Shown here in pieces: positions 1-7,763 of a stretch of 64,000 nucleotides of DNA. The notes under the pieces are model-generated. The model saw only the letters and a list, made by a program, of their open reading frames with translations, did no database searches and was not told the DNA's origin. Location of the stretch: NCBI GenBank assembly GCA_001829675.1, contig MIBZ01000060.1, positions 1 through 64,000 on the forward strand, in the 5' to 3' direction. A program made the translations under genes and the position numbers. This stretch comes from Sulfurimonas sp. RIFCSPLOWO2_12_36_12. Lineage in GTDB: Bacteria; Campylobacterota; Campylobacteria; Campylobacterales; Sulfurimonadaceae. Positions within the stretch are counted from its first letter, which is position 1. Each line of letters begins with the position of its first letter.

Positions 1-86
1 AAGTCTATCTACTTGCTTAGTTTTCAATGATCTCAAACTTCGACTTTTTAAACCTAAACTTTAGGTCGCTCTGTTTGTGGAGGGGA
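1..86 (-). other. Probable rRNA operon leader (16S gene lies beyond the left edge)
   Basis: No open reading frame is seen here. Read on the minus strand, this stretch follows directly after a perfect consensus promoter. It contains a short self-complementary segment (ACCTAAA/TTTAGGT, 52-66) and then a sequence ending 'cattgaaaactaagcaag' like those that often precede mature 16S rRNA. The rRNA gene itself is not in the window, so this identity is inferred from promoter strength and leader style. Confidence 0.5.
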
Positions 87-115
87 ATTATAGGCAAAAG
101 AAACTTTGATGTCAA
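87..115 (-). promoter_or_regulatory. Perfect consensus sigma-70 promoter, probably rrn P1
   Basis: On the minus strand TTGACA (110-115) is separated by exactly 17 bases from TATAAT (87-92), a full match to the housekeeping consensus. An A/T-rich stretch lies upstream of the -35 box (116-160), as in UP elements. Most other promoters in this window have only a recognisable -10 box, so this one stands out and suits a stable-RNA operon reading off the left edge. Confidence 0.8.
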
Positions 116-299
116 TAGTTTTGCTTGTGAATTTTAAAAGTTTTCACTAACTGTTAACTTATTGAGCTTTTTTGATTTTTTTTGTTACTATATAGATACA
201 TATACTGCAATGTTGCTATTTATTAACTCTTTATATATAAAATTCCTAAATATACAAATATGTAACTTATTTTGTATTACATATATAAAAGGAAGAAAT

Positions 300-998
300 A
301 TGGGACTTTATGATCGTGATTATGCTAGAGGAAATGCATCTACTTATACTACTCACGCTAAAAGTGATGCACAAATTGTATCTTTTGTAAAAGAGACATA
401 CAAGCTTTTTGCTGCTTCAATGATGGCTGGTGCTGTTGGTGCATATGTTGGCGTGCCTATGGCTGGAACAATTGCATCTAATTTTTTCCCTCTGCTAATT
501 TTAGAGATTGGGCTTTTAATTGGATTGCATTTTGTAAAACATAAGCCTGGTATCAATCTTTTGGTAATGTTTGGCTTTGTGTTTATGACAGGTTTAATGT
601 TGGCACCTTTACTTTCTCATACACTTGGAATGAGTGGTGGCGGAACAATTGTTGGAAATGCTTTTGCTATGACATCAGTTATATTTGGCGCAATGAGCTT
701 CTTTGCAATTAAAACAACTAAAGATTTTTCAGGATATGGAAAACCATTAATGATTGCAATGATTGTTATTTTAGTTTTTTCTGTAATTAATATTTTTATG
801 GGAAGCCCTTTAATGGCAGTTGTTATCTCTGGTGCCGTTGTTATACTTTTTAGTATTATGGTCACATACGATACTCAAAATATAATAAAAGGTGCATATG
901 AAACTCCTATTGACGGAGCAATTGCACTCTATTTAGACTTTTTAAATATTTTCACATCTCTTCTGCACCTTTTTGGTATATTTGGAAAAGATGAATAA
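300..998 (+). CDS. Bax inhibitor-1/YccA family membrane protein
   Basis: A 232-residue integral membrane protein of the BI-1 (TMBIM/UPF0005) family, with about seven hydrophobic segments starting near residue 35 and a family-like C-terminal part (VTYDTQNII, then ALYLDFLNIF). Eukaryotic and bacterial members act as membrane calcium or proton leak channels, or interact with FtsH; the role here is unknown. An in-frame ATG exists upstream at 162, but the ATG at 300 is preferred because it has a ribosome binding site (aaaaggaag) at the right distance and begins the family-like N-terminus (MGLYDRDYA). The next gene overlaps its last 8 bases. Confidence 0.85.
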   Translation: MGLYDRDYARGNASTYTTHAKSDAQIVSFVKETYKLFAASMMAGAVGAYVGVPMAGTIASNFFPLLILEIGLLIGLHFVKHKPGINLLVMFGFVFMTGLMLAPLLSHTLGMSGGGTIVGNAFAMTSVIFGAMSFFAIKTTKDFSGYGKPLMIAMIVILVFSVINIFMGSPLMAVVISGAVVILFSIMVTYDTQNIIKGAYETPIDGAIALYLDFLNIFTSLLHLFGIFGKDE

Positions 999-1389
999 TC
1001 AACTCTCACCCGAACTTTATCGGGTGATTGATGCAAACCTAAACCGCCTCAAAGAAGGCATTAGAGTTGTTGAAGATATCATGAGATACAAAAACAACAA
1101 CAAAGAACTCTCCCAGAGACTAAAACTACTAAGACATAAAGCAAATATAGAAGACAGTATAGAACTGCTAAAGCATCGTGACAGCGTCAATGATGTACTC
1201 CGTGAATCAATTAAAAGCGAAATGAACCGTAGTGATTTATCAGCTATTATTATTGCTAATTTTAAAAGAGCACAAGAATCTGCAAGGGTTTTAGAAGAGT
1301 TATATAAACTTTATAGTGCGGAGTATAGTGAAAATTTTAAATACATTAGATATGAACTTTATACGCTTGAAAAAGATGTTTTATCTTAA
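991..1389 (+). CDS. ThiD2-like hydroxymethylpyrimidine phosphate kinase (stand-alone)
   Basis: The 132-residue all-helical protein resembles the N-terminal domain found fused to thiamine-phosphate synthase in cyanobacteria and Aquifex, now called ThiD2. Family-like segments are VIDANLNRLKEGIRVVED near the start, LRHKANIE in the middle and NFKRAQESARVLEE towards the end. ThiD2 proteins phosphorylate HMP-P to HMP-PP for thiamine synthesis. Here it is free-standing, without a ThiE domain. The start at ATG 991 overlaps the stop of the BI-1 gene; an upstream in-frame start at 973 is less likely. The function is assigned from recalled family resemblance. Confidence 0.65.
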   Translation: MNNQLSPELYRVIDANLNRLKEGIRVVEDIMRYKNNNKELSQRLKLLRHKANIEDSIELLKHRDSVNDVLRESIKSEMNRSDLSAIIIANFKRAQESARVLEELYKLYSAEYSENFKYIRYELYTLEKDVLS

Positions 1390-1862
1390 TTTTTAAACTC
1401 TTTCTCGTTAATAAATAATTCTAAATCCATTGTTTTATATGATTTTGTACTAACATACTCAATAATTGTCGAGAACACTTCTTTATCCCTGTATCCTACC
1501 AAATGATATTTCACTTCGTTATCCAGCCCAATAAATATTGTTGATGGGTAGAGATGAATATCAAAACTTCTTGCAAAATTATGAATAGTGCCCTTGAAAT
1601 TTTTATATACCACGCTATCGTCATTGTTAATATTCATATCTATATAGATAAAATCTTTACTAATCTGTTTTCTTATTTCTAAATTTTCTATGGAATTTTT
1701 TATCATTTTTTTACATGAACCGCAGCGAGTCATATGAAAAAATATCAATAGCTGCTTGTTTTGCTTTTTTGCTTCGTTAGCGATATTATCTATATTAATC
1801 AACTCGGCATAACTTATGAGATGCAAACTGACTGTTAAGATAAATATTTTAATGAGATTCAT
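1386..1862 (-). CDS. Exported thioredoxin-like protein (SoxW/DsbD-gamma type)
   Basis: A 158-residue protein with an N-terminal Sec signal (residues 1-19, ending SYA) and a thioredoxin fold with the redox motif C-G-S-C near residues 47-50 and a cis-proline in the YPST segment. It is the last gene of the sox cluster and lies about 70 bases after the SoxH-like gene. In other Sox clusters a periplasmic thioredoxin (SoxW) keeps the SoxYZ carrier cysteine reduced, and that role is inferred here. Its 3' end overlaps the convergent ThiD2 gene by 4 bases. Confidence 0.7.
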   Translation of the reverse strand: MNLIKIFILTVSLHLISYAELINIDNIANEAKKQNKQLLIFFHMTRCGSCKKMIKNSIENLEIRKQISKDFIYIDMNINNDDSVVYKNFKGTIHNFARSFDIHLYPSTIFIGLDNEVKYHLVGYRDKEVFSTIIEYVSTKSYKTMDLELFINEKEFKN

Positions 1863-1889
1863 GTTGTGGATTTTAAATAAATGAGTAGT

Positions 1890-1911
1890 GATTTGGCACG
1901 AATGCCAAATC
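1890..1911 (-). terminator. Stem-loop between SoxH-like and thioredoxin genes
   Basis: GATTTGGCA (1890-1898) and TGCCAAATC (1903-1911) form a perfect 9-bp stem with a CGAA loop. On the minus strand no long T run follows, so it may be an attenuator or an mRNA-end protecting hairpin. Confidence 0.5.
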
Positions 1912-1930
1912 AGATGCTATACGATGTCTA

Positions 1931-2914
1931 TTATAGACCCATATCAAATTCTTGATATGCTCTAGAGATATTGATACCGTGAAGTGCTTCGTACAAGCCT
2001 TTGTTTTTAAACTCTTCAAGAGGCACCGCTTCAACGATTCCAGTGCTATCAACACCATTTTCCATTGCAGCTTGAACTCTCTCTTTTGTTAAAGTAAAGT
2101 ATTGTACTGACTCATCAGTAGCTGTTTTGTCTATAATAAATCCGTGACCAGGAACAAGCGTAGTCCAATCTTTTGAATTGATTCTCTCCAGCGCAGCTAG
2201 TTGTCCTATAACCGAACCGTCTCTGTTTGATGTAATTCTTCCATTCATAACTAAGTCACCGGCAAGAATAACTTTATTATCCGGCATATAAAGGAAGTAA
2301 TCTTCCTCAGAGTGCCCATTACCAACCGGTACATATTCAAAATTTACTCCAGAAATAGTAAACTTAATTACCTCTTTATGCCACTCATCAACAGGAATAA
2401 TCTTTGTTCCTCTGATAGCATTTTCAGTTAAAGTCTGGAACATTCTTGTTTTATCACCAGGCTTGTAATTTTTATTTACAGATTCAGGTCCTACAATTTT
2501 TGCACCAAAAGTTTCTTTATAGTAGTTATTGCCTAACCAGTGGTCATCATGCTCATGGCTTAAAATAATAGCTTTAACCGGAAGTTTACCTGCAACTTTA
2601 CTCATAGCTTTATACGCCTGTTTAGCATATACATAAGATGCGCCGGTGTCCCATAGCACATAACTATCATTTGTTTTAATATAGCAAGTATTTACCATAT
2701 TTCCGCCATTCTCTTTTGTAGGCATCTCAAGTGCACCAAAGAAACACCATACATTTTTGCTAACTTGTTTTGGCTTTAATTTATAATCAAAATCAGCTGT
2801 TTTTGCAGAAGCAGCAGTTTTCGACTTGCTAGAAGTCTCTGAAGCGTGTGCAACCGTCATTGGAAGCATTGCAATTACTGCTACCATTAATGGGTTAATC
2901 ATTTTTTTAAACAT
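1931..2914 (-). CDS. soxH: SoxH-like metallo-beta-lactamase-fold hydrolase, exported
   Basis: A 327-residue protein with a signal peptide (residues 1-25, ending AHA) and the metallo-beta-lactamase motif HEHDDHW, followed by later metal ligands (GNGHSEEDY, AGDLV, VPGHGF). The start at 2914 is chosen over a longer reading because it has a strong ribosome binding site (aaaaaaggaa) and begins the signal peptide. It sits directly downstream of soxZ in a soxCDYZ cluster, which fits SoxH, an accessory protein of thiosulfate oxidation whose reaction is not settled. A paralogue lies at 30064-31038 beside the SQR gene. Confidence 0.75.
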   Translation of the reverse strand: MFKKMINPLMVAVIAMLPMTVAHASETSSKSKTAASAKTADFDYKLKPKQVSKNVWCFFGALEMPTKENGGNMVNTCYIKTNDSYVLWDTGASYVYAKQAYKAMSKVAGKLPVKAIILSHEHDDHWLGNNYYKETFGAKIVGPESVNKNYKPGDKTRMFQTLTENAIRGTKIIPVDEWHKEVIKFTISGVNFEYVPVGNGHSEEDYFLYMPDNKVILAGDLVMNGRITSNRDGSVIGQLAALERINSKDWTTLVPGHGFIIDKTATDESVQYFTLTKERVQAAMENGVDSTGIVEAVPLEEFKNKGLYEALHGINISRAYQEFDMGL

Positions 2915-2943
2915 AGGATTTCCTTTTTTAAGTTTATTCTTGG

Positions 2944-2987
2944 AAGAATATAGCTTGTGAGTAAAGTGACACACCAACTATATTCTT
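2944..2987 (-). other. Inverted repeat in the leader of the SoxH-like gene
   Basis: AAGAATATAG (2944-2953) and CTATATTCTT (2978-2987) are exact inverted repeats around a 24-base loop. They lie between the soxZ terminator-like hairpin and the soxH ribosome binding site. This could be an mRNA leader structure or an operator; the sequence does not decide. Confidence 0.4.
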
Positions 2988-3003
2988 TGAAAGAATTTTA
3001 TGC

Positions 3004-3038
3004 AAATAGTGTCCCCAAAAATGGGGAAAACACTATTT
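3004..3038 (-). terminator. Strong two-part stem-loop at the end of soxZ
   Basis: AAATAGTGT (3004-3012) pairs with ACACTATTT (3030-3038), and inside it CCCCA (3013-3017) pairs with TGGGG (3022-3026), leaving a three-A bulge. The soxZ stop codon is inside the stem. It probably ends or stabilises the soxCDYZ transcript and lowers read-through into the SoxH-like gene. Confidence 0.6.
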
Positions 3039-3326
3039 AATTACTTCTTTATCAGTTTCAGTTTTGCCTTTGTCATCAATAGTATCAACAACAATTTCAT
3101 CTCCAGCTTTAGCACCTTTAAAGTTAAACATAAAATAAGGGTCTTTTGACAGGAAAGGACCTGTTGAAGCCTCCCATACAATTTTTCCACCTACTTTTGC
3201 AGTAACGTGAGTGATGTAACTAACATCAATTTTTTTCAATGCAGCTTCTTCTTTACCAACCATCGGGTTAGAAAGTAAAAGCTTAACTTCTGTAACATTG
3301 TCTTTTATTTTTGCTTTAATTTTCAT
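3033..3326 (-). CDS. soxZ: Thiosulfate oxidation carrier subunit SoxZ
   Basis: A 97-residue beta-sandwich protein matching SoxZ in length and in its segments (MKIKAKIKDNVTEVKLLLSN, SNPMVGKEEA, VGGKIVWEA, FLSKDPYFMF). SoxZ has no signal of its own and is co-exported bound to SoxY, forming the periplasmic carrier on which thiosulfate sulfur is oxidised. It follows soxY by 55 bases and has a good ribosome binding site (aaaaggatt). The pairing with soxCD suggests a carrier dedicated to the sulfane dehydrogenase branch. Confidence 0.93.
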   Translation of the reverse strand: MKIKAKIKDNVTEVKLLLSNPMVGKEEAALKKIDVSYITHVTAKVGGKIVWEASTGPFLSKDPYFMFNFKGAKAGDEIVVDTIDDKGKTETDKEVIK

Positions 3327-3381
3327 ATTAATCCTTTTGTTTATTTATCTTTTGTTTACACTTATAAATTGTGGGGTTAAA

Positions 3382-3834
3382 TCAACCTCCACAACCACCG
3401 ATAGAAACTTCTACTTTTTGTACAGCCGAGTATAACTTGCCGTCTTTGCCTTTTGCAACAATTGTTACATTAGCAGTTTTTCTCATTTTTATTTTAGTTT
3501 GAAGATCTACAATACCGTTTTCTGCCATTTCAAATACTACAACAGCACTTCTTGGATTTGCATCTTGGAAAAGTGCGATAGTTGTAAGTTCCAACTTAGA
3601 TTTGATACCGATTGGCACTGCGCCACCATTTTCAGCTAATTTTGGAGCTTTAATTTCGATTTGACCATCAATCATTGCAGCTGAGCCGAATAGTGCTTCA
3701 ATAGCCTCTTTACTACTTGCAGCTTCCCAAGCTTTTGGAGCAGTTGCTACAAAATCCGTAGCACTTAAGCTAGCCGGCAGTACTGATGCAGCAGCAGCTA
3801 CTGCACCTAAACTTAAAAATTTTCTTCTTTTCAT
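3382..3834 (-). CDS. soxY: Thiosulfate oxidation carrier subunit SoxY
   Basis: A 150-residue protein with an N-terminal twin-arginine signal (MKRRKFL, cleavage probably after ASLSA) and the diagnostic C-terminal GGCGG tail, whose cysteine carries the sulfur intermediates. With SoxZ it forms the carrier that is cycled through SoxXA, SoxB and SoxCD. It lies 41 bases after soxD and has a clear ribosome binding site (aaggaaat). Confidence 0.95.
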   Translation of the reverse strand: MKRRKFLSLGAVAAAASVLPASLSATDFVATAPKAWEAASSKEAIEALFGSAAMIDGQIEIKAPKLAENGGAVPIGIKSKLELTTIALFQDANPRSAVVVFEMAENGIVDLQTKIKMRKTANVTIVAKGKDGKLYSAVQKVEVSIGGCGG

Positions 3835-3875
3835 TTTATTTCCTTTATATTAGTGTTTAGTAAATCTAGCAAGTC

Positions 3876-5009
3876 TTACTTGCTAGATTCTACCATAAAT
3901 TTAACAATATCTTTGACCTGAGCATCGCTCAAATCCATAGCACCACCCTTTGGAGGCATGCCGCCAAGACCGTTGATCGCGTTATGATTTATTTTATCAA
4001 TACCTTTTACAACTAAATCAGCCCATACACCTTTATCTCCAACTGCCGGAGCACCCATTGCATCTGTTTTGTGACAAACAGCACAAGATTTTTCATACAA
4101 TTTTTGAGCCTCCGAAACAGCTCCGCCTTTAGACGGGTCTACTTTTGGAAGATCTCTAACTGTTGAATAAGCAGGTACAACATCCGTAATCTCATTACCG
4201 ATTTTAGCAACACTCTCTTTACCACAGTTAGTCATACAACGAGTTCCGACTGCACCAAAATTTTTAGGGTTTTTAAAGAAAGCTCTTACATTTTCAACAC
4301 CTTTTGGCCCATCAATATTCGGATAGAAACCGTTACGATTTGGCATAACAATCTTTTTGAAGTTATCTTGATTTAACTCTTCAATTTCTTTGCCGTCTAT
4401 TGTAACACCACTCTCTTTTAATAAATAAGCAGTCATAGCATACATTTGATCCGGTGAATAACTTTTTGGATGCGCATATGGCATAGCATCACGAATATAC
4501 CAAATTAATGTACTTGCTTGTGGCCAGTAAGAACCGATTGTTCTATTTGGAGCATCTTTGCCCGGGCAAGTTCTTTGGTTTTTAAGTGAGTCAATAGTAC
4601 CGCCTGTTAGGGTTGGGTAACCTTTACCGCCTGCACCGAACTCACCGTGACAAACCGCACAATCTTTATCGTAAAGTGCCTCACCATCATCTACGGTACC
4701 TGAACCTTTAGGCAAACCTGTACCATCCGGCATAATATCCGCATCCCAAGCTTTTAGCTCATTTGGAGTTGGAGTTCTACCAAAATTAACACCTTTAGTT
4801 GACTGCTCATTTATACGATATGCAGTGTACGAGCCATTGCTTCTCTTATAAGTAACACCACCGTCTAAGGCATTTTTAGTTGGATTATAAACACCTGCAG
4901 CAGCAGAATCAACTTTGCTCGGCGCAGCAGCAAATGCATTTGTAACTAAAAGTGTACTAGCAATTACTGAAGCTCCTAAAGCAATTAATTTATTATTTAA
5001 TTTAATCAT
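3876..5009 (-). CDS. soxD: SoxD, dihaem cytochrome c subunit of sulfane dehydrogenase
   Basis: A 377-residue periplasmic cytochrome with a Sec signal (residues 1-28, ending AFAA), and two CxxCH haem sites, CAVCH at about 117-121 and CAVCH at about 309-313. A CMTNC segment near 258-262 is typical of SoxD. SoxD takes electrons from SoxC as it oxidises the sulfane sulfur bound to SoxYZ. It is 14 bases from soxC, so the two are co-transcribed. Confidence 0.92.
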   Translation of the reverse strand: MIKLNNKLIALGASVIASTLLVTNAFAAAPSKVDSAAAGVYNPTKNALDGGVTYKRSNGSYTAYRINEQSTKGVNFGRTPTPNELKAWDADIMPDGTGLPKGSGTVDDGEALYDKDCAVCHGEFGAGGKGYPTLTGGTIDSLKNQRTCPGKDAPNRTIGSYWPQASTLIWYIRDAMPYAHPKSYSPDQMYAMTAYLLKESGVTIDGKEIEELNQDNFKKIVMPNRNGFYPNIDGPKGVENVRAFFKNPKNFGAVGTRCMTNCGKESVAKIGNEITDVVPAYSTVRDLPKVDPSKGGAVSEAQKLYEKSCAVCHKTDAMGAPAVGDKGVWADLVVKGIDKINHNAINGLGGMPPKGGAMDLSDAQVKDIVKFMVESSK

Positions 5010-5023
5010 TATCTATACTCCCC

Positions 5024-6358
5024 CTACTTTGGACAAATGTCTGTTCTAACTTGAACATTGTGAACTGATCCATCTTGTCTTACTTCCCAAGTACAAATTG
5101 AGTTTCTATGATAAACACCCTCAACACCAATAATATCTTTTTCTTGCGTAACAGACGGTTGAACGAATCCAGCATCATCAATTGCACGAGATTGAAGCAA
5201 TAAAGGTTTACCCTCATATTTATACATGTAAGAGAATCTTGTCCATGATTTAGGAAGAATTAATCCTTTTAGGCTTGCCTTAACATAGTTATCTCCGCCA
5301 TCAAATGATATATCTACGGCAGTAATAGTTCCGTGACCACTCCAAGCAATACCTTCAACTTCCACTAAATCACCTTTTTTAAGGTCATTCCATGGCTTTT
5401 CAGGACAAGGAGTTGTGATAATTGAATTAACTTCTAAAGGATAGAAGTGTTGAATCGCTTTGCCGTCTTTTGTTAGAACAGTATATTTAGAAGTTTCTTC
5501 TTTACAGTACCAAGGCTCTGCACCGAACTCTAAACGCTTTAACCATTTAACACAAAGGTTAGCTTCCCATCCCGGTAGCATTAAACGAACAGGGTAACCT
5601 TGTTCAGGTCTAATTGCTTCACCGTTTTGTGCCCAAACAATCATTGCATCATCTAAAACTTTTTCAACAGGAATAGTTCTGCTCATCTCTGAACCGTCCG
5701 AACCCTCTGCTAACATCCATTTTGCAGTCGGTTTTAAACCGATTTCATCAAGGATAGTTTTTAAACGAACACCGGTCCATTCAGCATTACTCATCATACC
5801 TTTTACGAATTGTAAAGAGTTGAATTGTGGACCTTTCCACTCAGCAGCACCATTTGCAGGGCACTCCATAAATAGAATTCTACTCTCAGCCGGATATTTT
5901 TTTAACTGCTCAAGAGTTAAAACAATAGGTTTTTCAACAAGACCGTGAATCATAAGTCTAAACTTATTAGGATCTACATGCGCAACACCATTGTGTGTTC
6001 TTGTAAAGTGTAAACCATTTGGTGTGATTATACCCTCTAGCTCGTGCAGTGGTGTCATTGAAACAGCAGCATGCATATCTCCGGCAGAAGAAAGAAGACT
6101 TGAAGTTCTTCTTACGACATTATGCTCATACGCCGACGGTATACCGTACGGGTACTTGTTGAGCTCATCACCTAGAGTTGTTCCCCACTCTGTATGGTGA
6201 ATTATGTTCTCATCGTCAGCCAATAGCTTAGCAGGTGCTAAAATACTAGCAGCCGTGATTGCACTCACAGAATAAACAGCAGTTTTTTTGAAGAAATCTC
6301 TTCTACTTGATTGCTCTATTGCAGTAGTTTCTAAATTATTTTCAGAAATTTTACTCAT
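5024..6358 (-). CDS. soxC: SoxC, molybdenum subunit of sulfane dehydrogenase
   Basis: A 444-residue protein of the sulfite oxidase family with a twin-arginine signal (SSRRDFFKK near residues 17-25) and the molybdenum-ligand cysteine in FMECPANG (about C166), followed by a C-terminal dimerisation domain. SoxCD removes six electrons from SoxYZ-bound sulfane sulfur, allowing full oxidation of thiosulfate without sulfur globules. It is the first gene of the cluster and has a perfect Shine-Dalgarno sequence (aaggagg). soxXA and soxB are not in this window and are probably elsewhere, as in other Sulfurimonas. Confidence 0.94.
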   Translation of the reverse strand: MSKISENNLETTAIEQSSRRDFFKKTAVYSVSAITAASILAPAKLLADDENIIHHTEWGTTLGDELNKYPYGIPSAYEHNVVRRTSSLLSSAGDMHAAVSMTPLHELEGIITPNGLHFTRTHNGVAHVDPNKFRLMIHGLVEKPIVLTLEQLKKYPAESRILFMECPANGAAEWKGPQFNSLQFVKGMMSNAEWTGVRLKTILDEIGLKPTAKWMLAEGSDGSEMSRTIPVEKVLDDAMIVWAQNGEAIRPEQGYPVRLMLPGWEANLCVKWLKRLEFGAEPWYCKEETSKYTVLTKDGKAIQHFYPLEVNSIITTPCPEKPWNDLKKGDLVEVEGIAWSGHGTITAVDISFDGGDNYVKASLKGLILPKSWTRFSYMYKYEGKPLLLQSRAIDDAGFVQPSVTQEKDIIGVEGVYHRNSICTWEVRQDGSVHNVQVRTDICPK

Positions 6359-6399
6359 TTATTATCTACCTCCTTCTCTTTGATGTAATAGATTTCATA

Positions 6400-6441
6400 G
6401 TATGCACAGCATACACAGTACAACTTTATATGCATAGTATA
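6400..6441 (-). promoter_or_regulatory. Possible soxC promoter and leader hairpin
   Basis: On the minus strand a TATACT -10-like box (6436-6441) is followed by a short hairpin GTATGC/GCATAC (6400-6405 and 6409-6414, loop ACA) about 40 bases before the soxC start. No clear -35 box is seen. The hairpin falls in the predicted 5' leader and could be an operator. This is weak evidence. Confidence 0.35.
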
Positions 6442-6642
6442 AAATGCAAGACGGAGATTATATATGAAATTAAATTAAATTGTCAAGCAATAATATCAAA
6501 AATGTAATAATTTTCTCACATTTTTATAATAATGCACACTTATGTTCTTTATTTATAAATTTATTATTGTATATGTAGCGGCTATTTTTATCTAACTAAA
6601 AATATGCTAGTATTTCACACAAAAACAAAACAAGGCGTCTTT

Positions 6643-7089
6643 ATGTCAAGCAAAAGAGTTGGACAGGTTTTAAAACTTTTTATCTCCAAGTCGGGAGTAT
6701 CGGAGAGAGTTGAGAAGAGTGCTGTTGTTTTAGATGAGCTTGGTGTTATTGAAGATAAGTTTTATAACAAAAATATTCAAAGATCGGTTTTGATTGCCTC
6801 AATGGATAGTTATAACCTAATTAAAAATTATGCCCTTGAGATGCCGCTTGGCTACTTGGGCGAAAATATTTTACTAGACTACAACCCTTATGCTCTGGAA
6901 GTTGGAACAAAGTTAAAGATTGGCAACGCAATCTTAGAGATAAGCCAGCACTGCACCATATGCAACCATCTTGCCGTTATCGATGTAAAGATACCGACGC
7001 TTCTAAAAAACGACAGAGGCATTTTTGCTAAAGTTATCAAAAGTGGAGATATAGCAACTGACGATGAAATTTACATCTTAGAAGAGTAG
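6643..7089 (+). CDS. MOSC-domain protein
   Basis: A 148-residue protein resembling MOSC domains (GVIEDKFYNKNIQRSVLIAS, LGENILLDY, GTKLKIGNAILEIS), which bind sulfur or molybdenum cofactor and may transfer sulfur. A conserved cysteine lies in the HCTICNH segment. The ATG at 6643 (aagg upstream) is preferred over one at 6604, which has no ribosome binding site. It is divergent from the molybdoenzyme gene soxC, so a cofactor-related role is plausible but unproven. Its 3' end overlaps the convergent methyltransferase gene by 19 bases. Confidence 0.75.
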   Translation: MSSKRVGQVLKLFISKSGVSERVEKSAVVLDELGVIEDKFYNKNIQRSVLIASMDSYNLIKNYALEMPLGYLGENILLDYNPYALEVGTKLKIGNAILEISQHCTICNHLAVIDVKIPTLLKNDRGIFAKVIKSGDIATDDEIYILEE

Positions 7090-7763
7090 ATAAAAGCCAC
7101 TTCAAACTCCAGATAGCTTAAAGGGTACTCGTTTAGTAATCTTTTACTCTCTTTATAGTTCAATATTTTTCTTGACCCGCTTACACCGCTTTTTTTTATA
7201 TATTTAAACATATCTCTTGTTGATTCAAACTCAAGTTTGTAGTTTAGTACTTCAAACTCTGCGTTGAAATATTTCTTTTGAATCTCATTAACCTCATCTG
7301 CACTTTTCAAAATAGAGTTTATTGATGCCGTTTTATTTATGGTTTTAAAAGTGTTTGATGTGAAAATAGCCAAAGCAACAGGGGCGTTTAGTTCTTTGAT
7401 TTTTCTAAATACTCTATCTAAATCGTCCGCCCATTGCAGAGCCGATGCCGAAAAAATAAAATCATATATATATGTAAGCATATTTTCAAATAGCTTATCA
7501 TCATTAAAGTCTCCATAGATAGTCTCTATCTTTGGGGATTTTGGATGCAGCTCCAGCATGCCAGGCGCAAAATCGACTCCGTAAAAGTGCTCATACTCCC
7601 AATTTATTGCCCTGCAAAGGGCACCGCTTCCGCACCCGATATCTAAAATATTTTTCGGTTTTTGCGTTACATGCTCAAGAAGTTTTTCTATAACCATATT
7701 TTGTATAACATTGTAATTGTTATATTCTAGTGCATATTTTGAAAATTCAGAACTGACTCTCAT
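7071..7763 (-). CDS. bioC: BioC-like SAM-dependent methyltransferase
   Basis: A 230-residue methyltransferase with the SAM-binding motif LDIGCGSGAL (about residues 39-48), followed by VDFAPGML and FSASALQW, which resemble malonyl-ACP O-methyltransferase BioC of biotin synthesis. Its ATG overlaps the znuB stop (ATGA), so it is the last gene of the zinc-uptake operon. No other biotin genes are nearby, so it could instead be a general small-molecule methyltransferase. The start at 7763 is chosen because of the overlap. Confidence 0.6.
   Translation of the reverse strand: MRVSSEFSKYALEYNNYNVIQNMVIEKLLEHVTQKPKNILDIGCGSGALCRAINWEYEHFYGVDFAPGMLELHPKSPKIETIYGDFNDDKLFENMLTYIYDFIFSASALQWADDLDRVFRKIKELNAPVALAIFTSNTFKTINKTASINSILKSADEVNEIQKKYFNAEFEVLNYKLEFESTRDMFKYIKKSGVSGSRKILNYKESKRLLNEYPLSYLEFEVAFIYSSKM

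Noticed and set aside
162..299. Longer N-terminus for the BI-1 gene from an ATG at 162
   Set aside because: The extra segment is AT-rich with Phe/Tyr/Ile-rich translation, has no ribosome binding site, and the ATG at 300 has one at the right distance.
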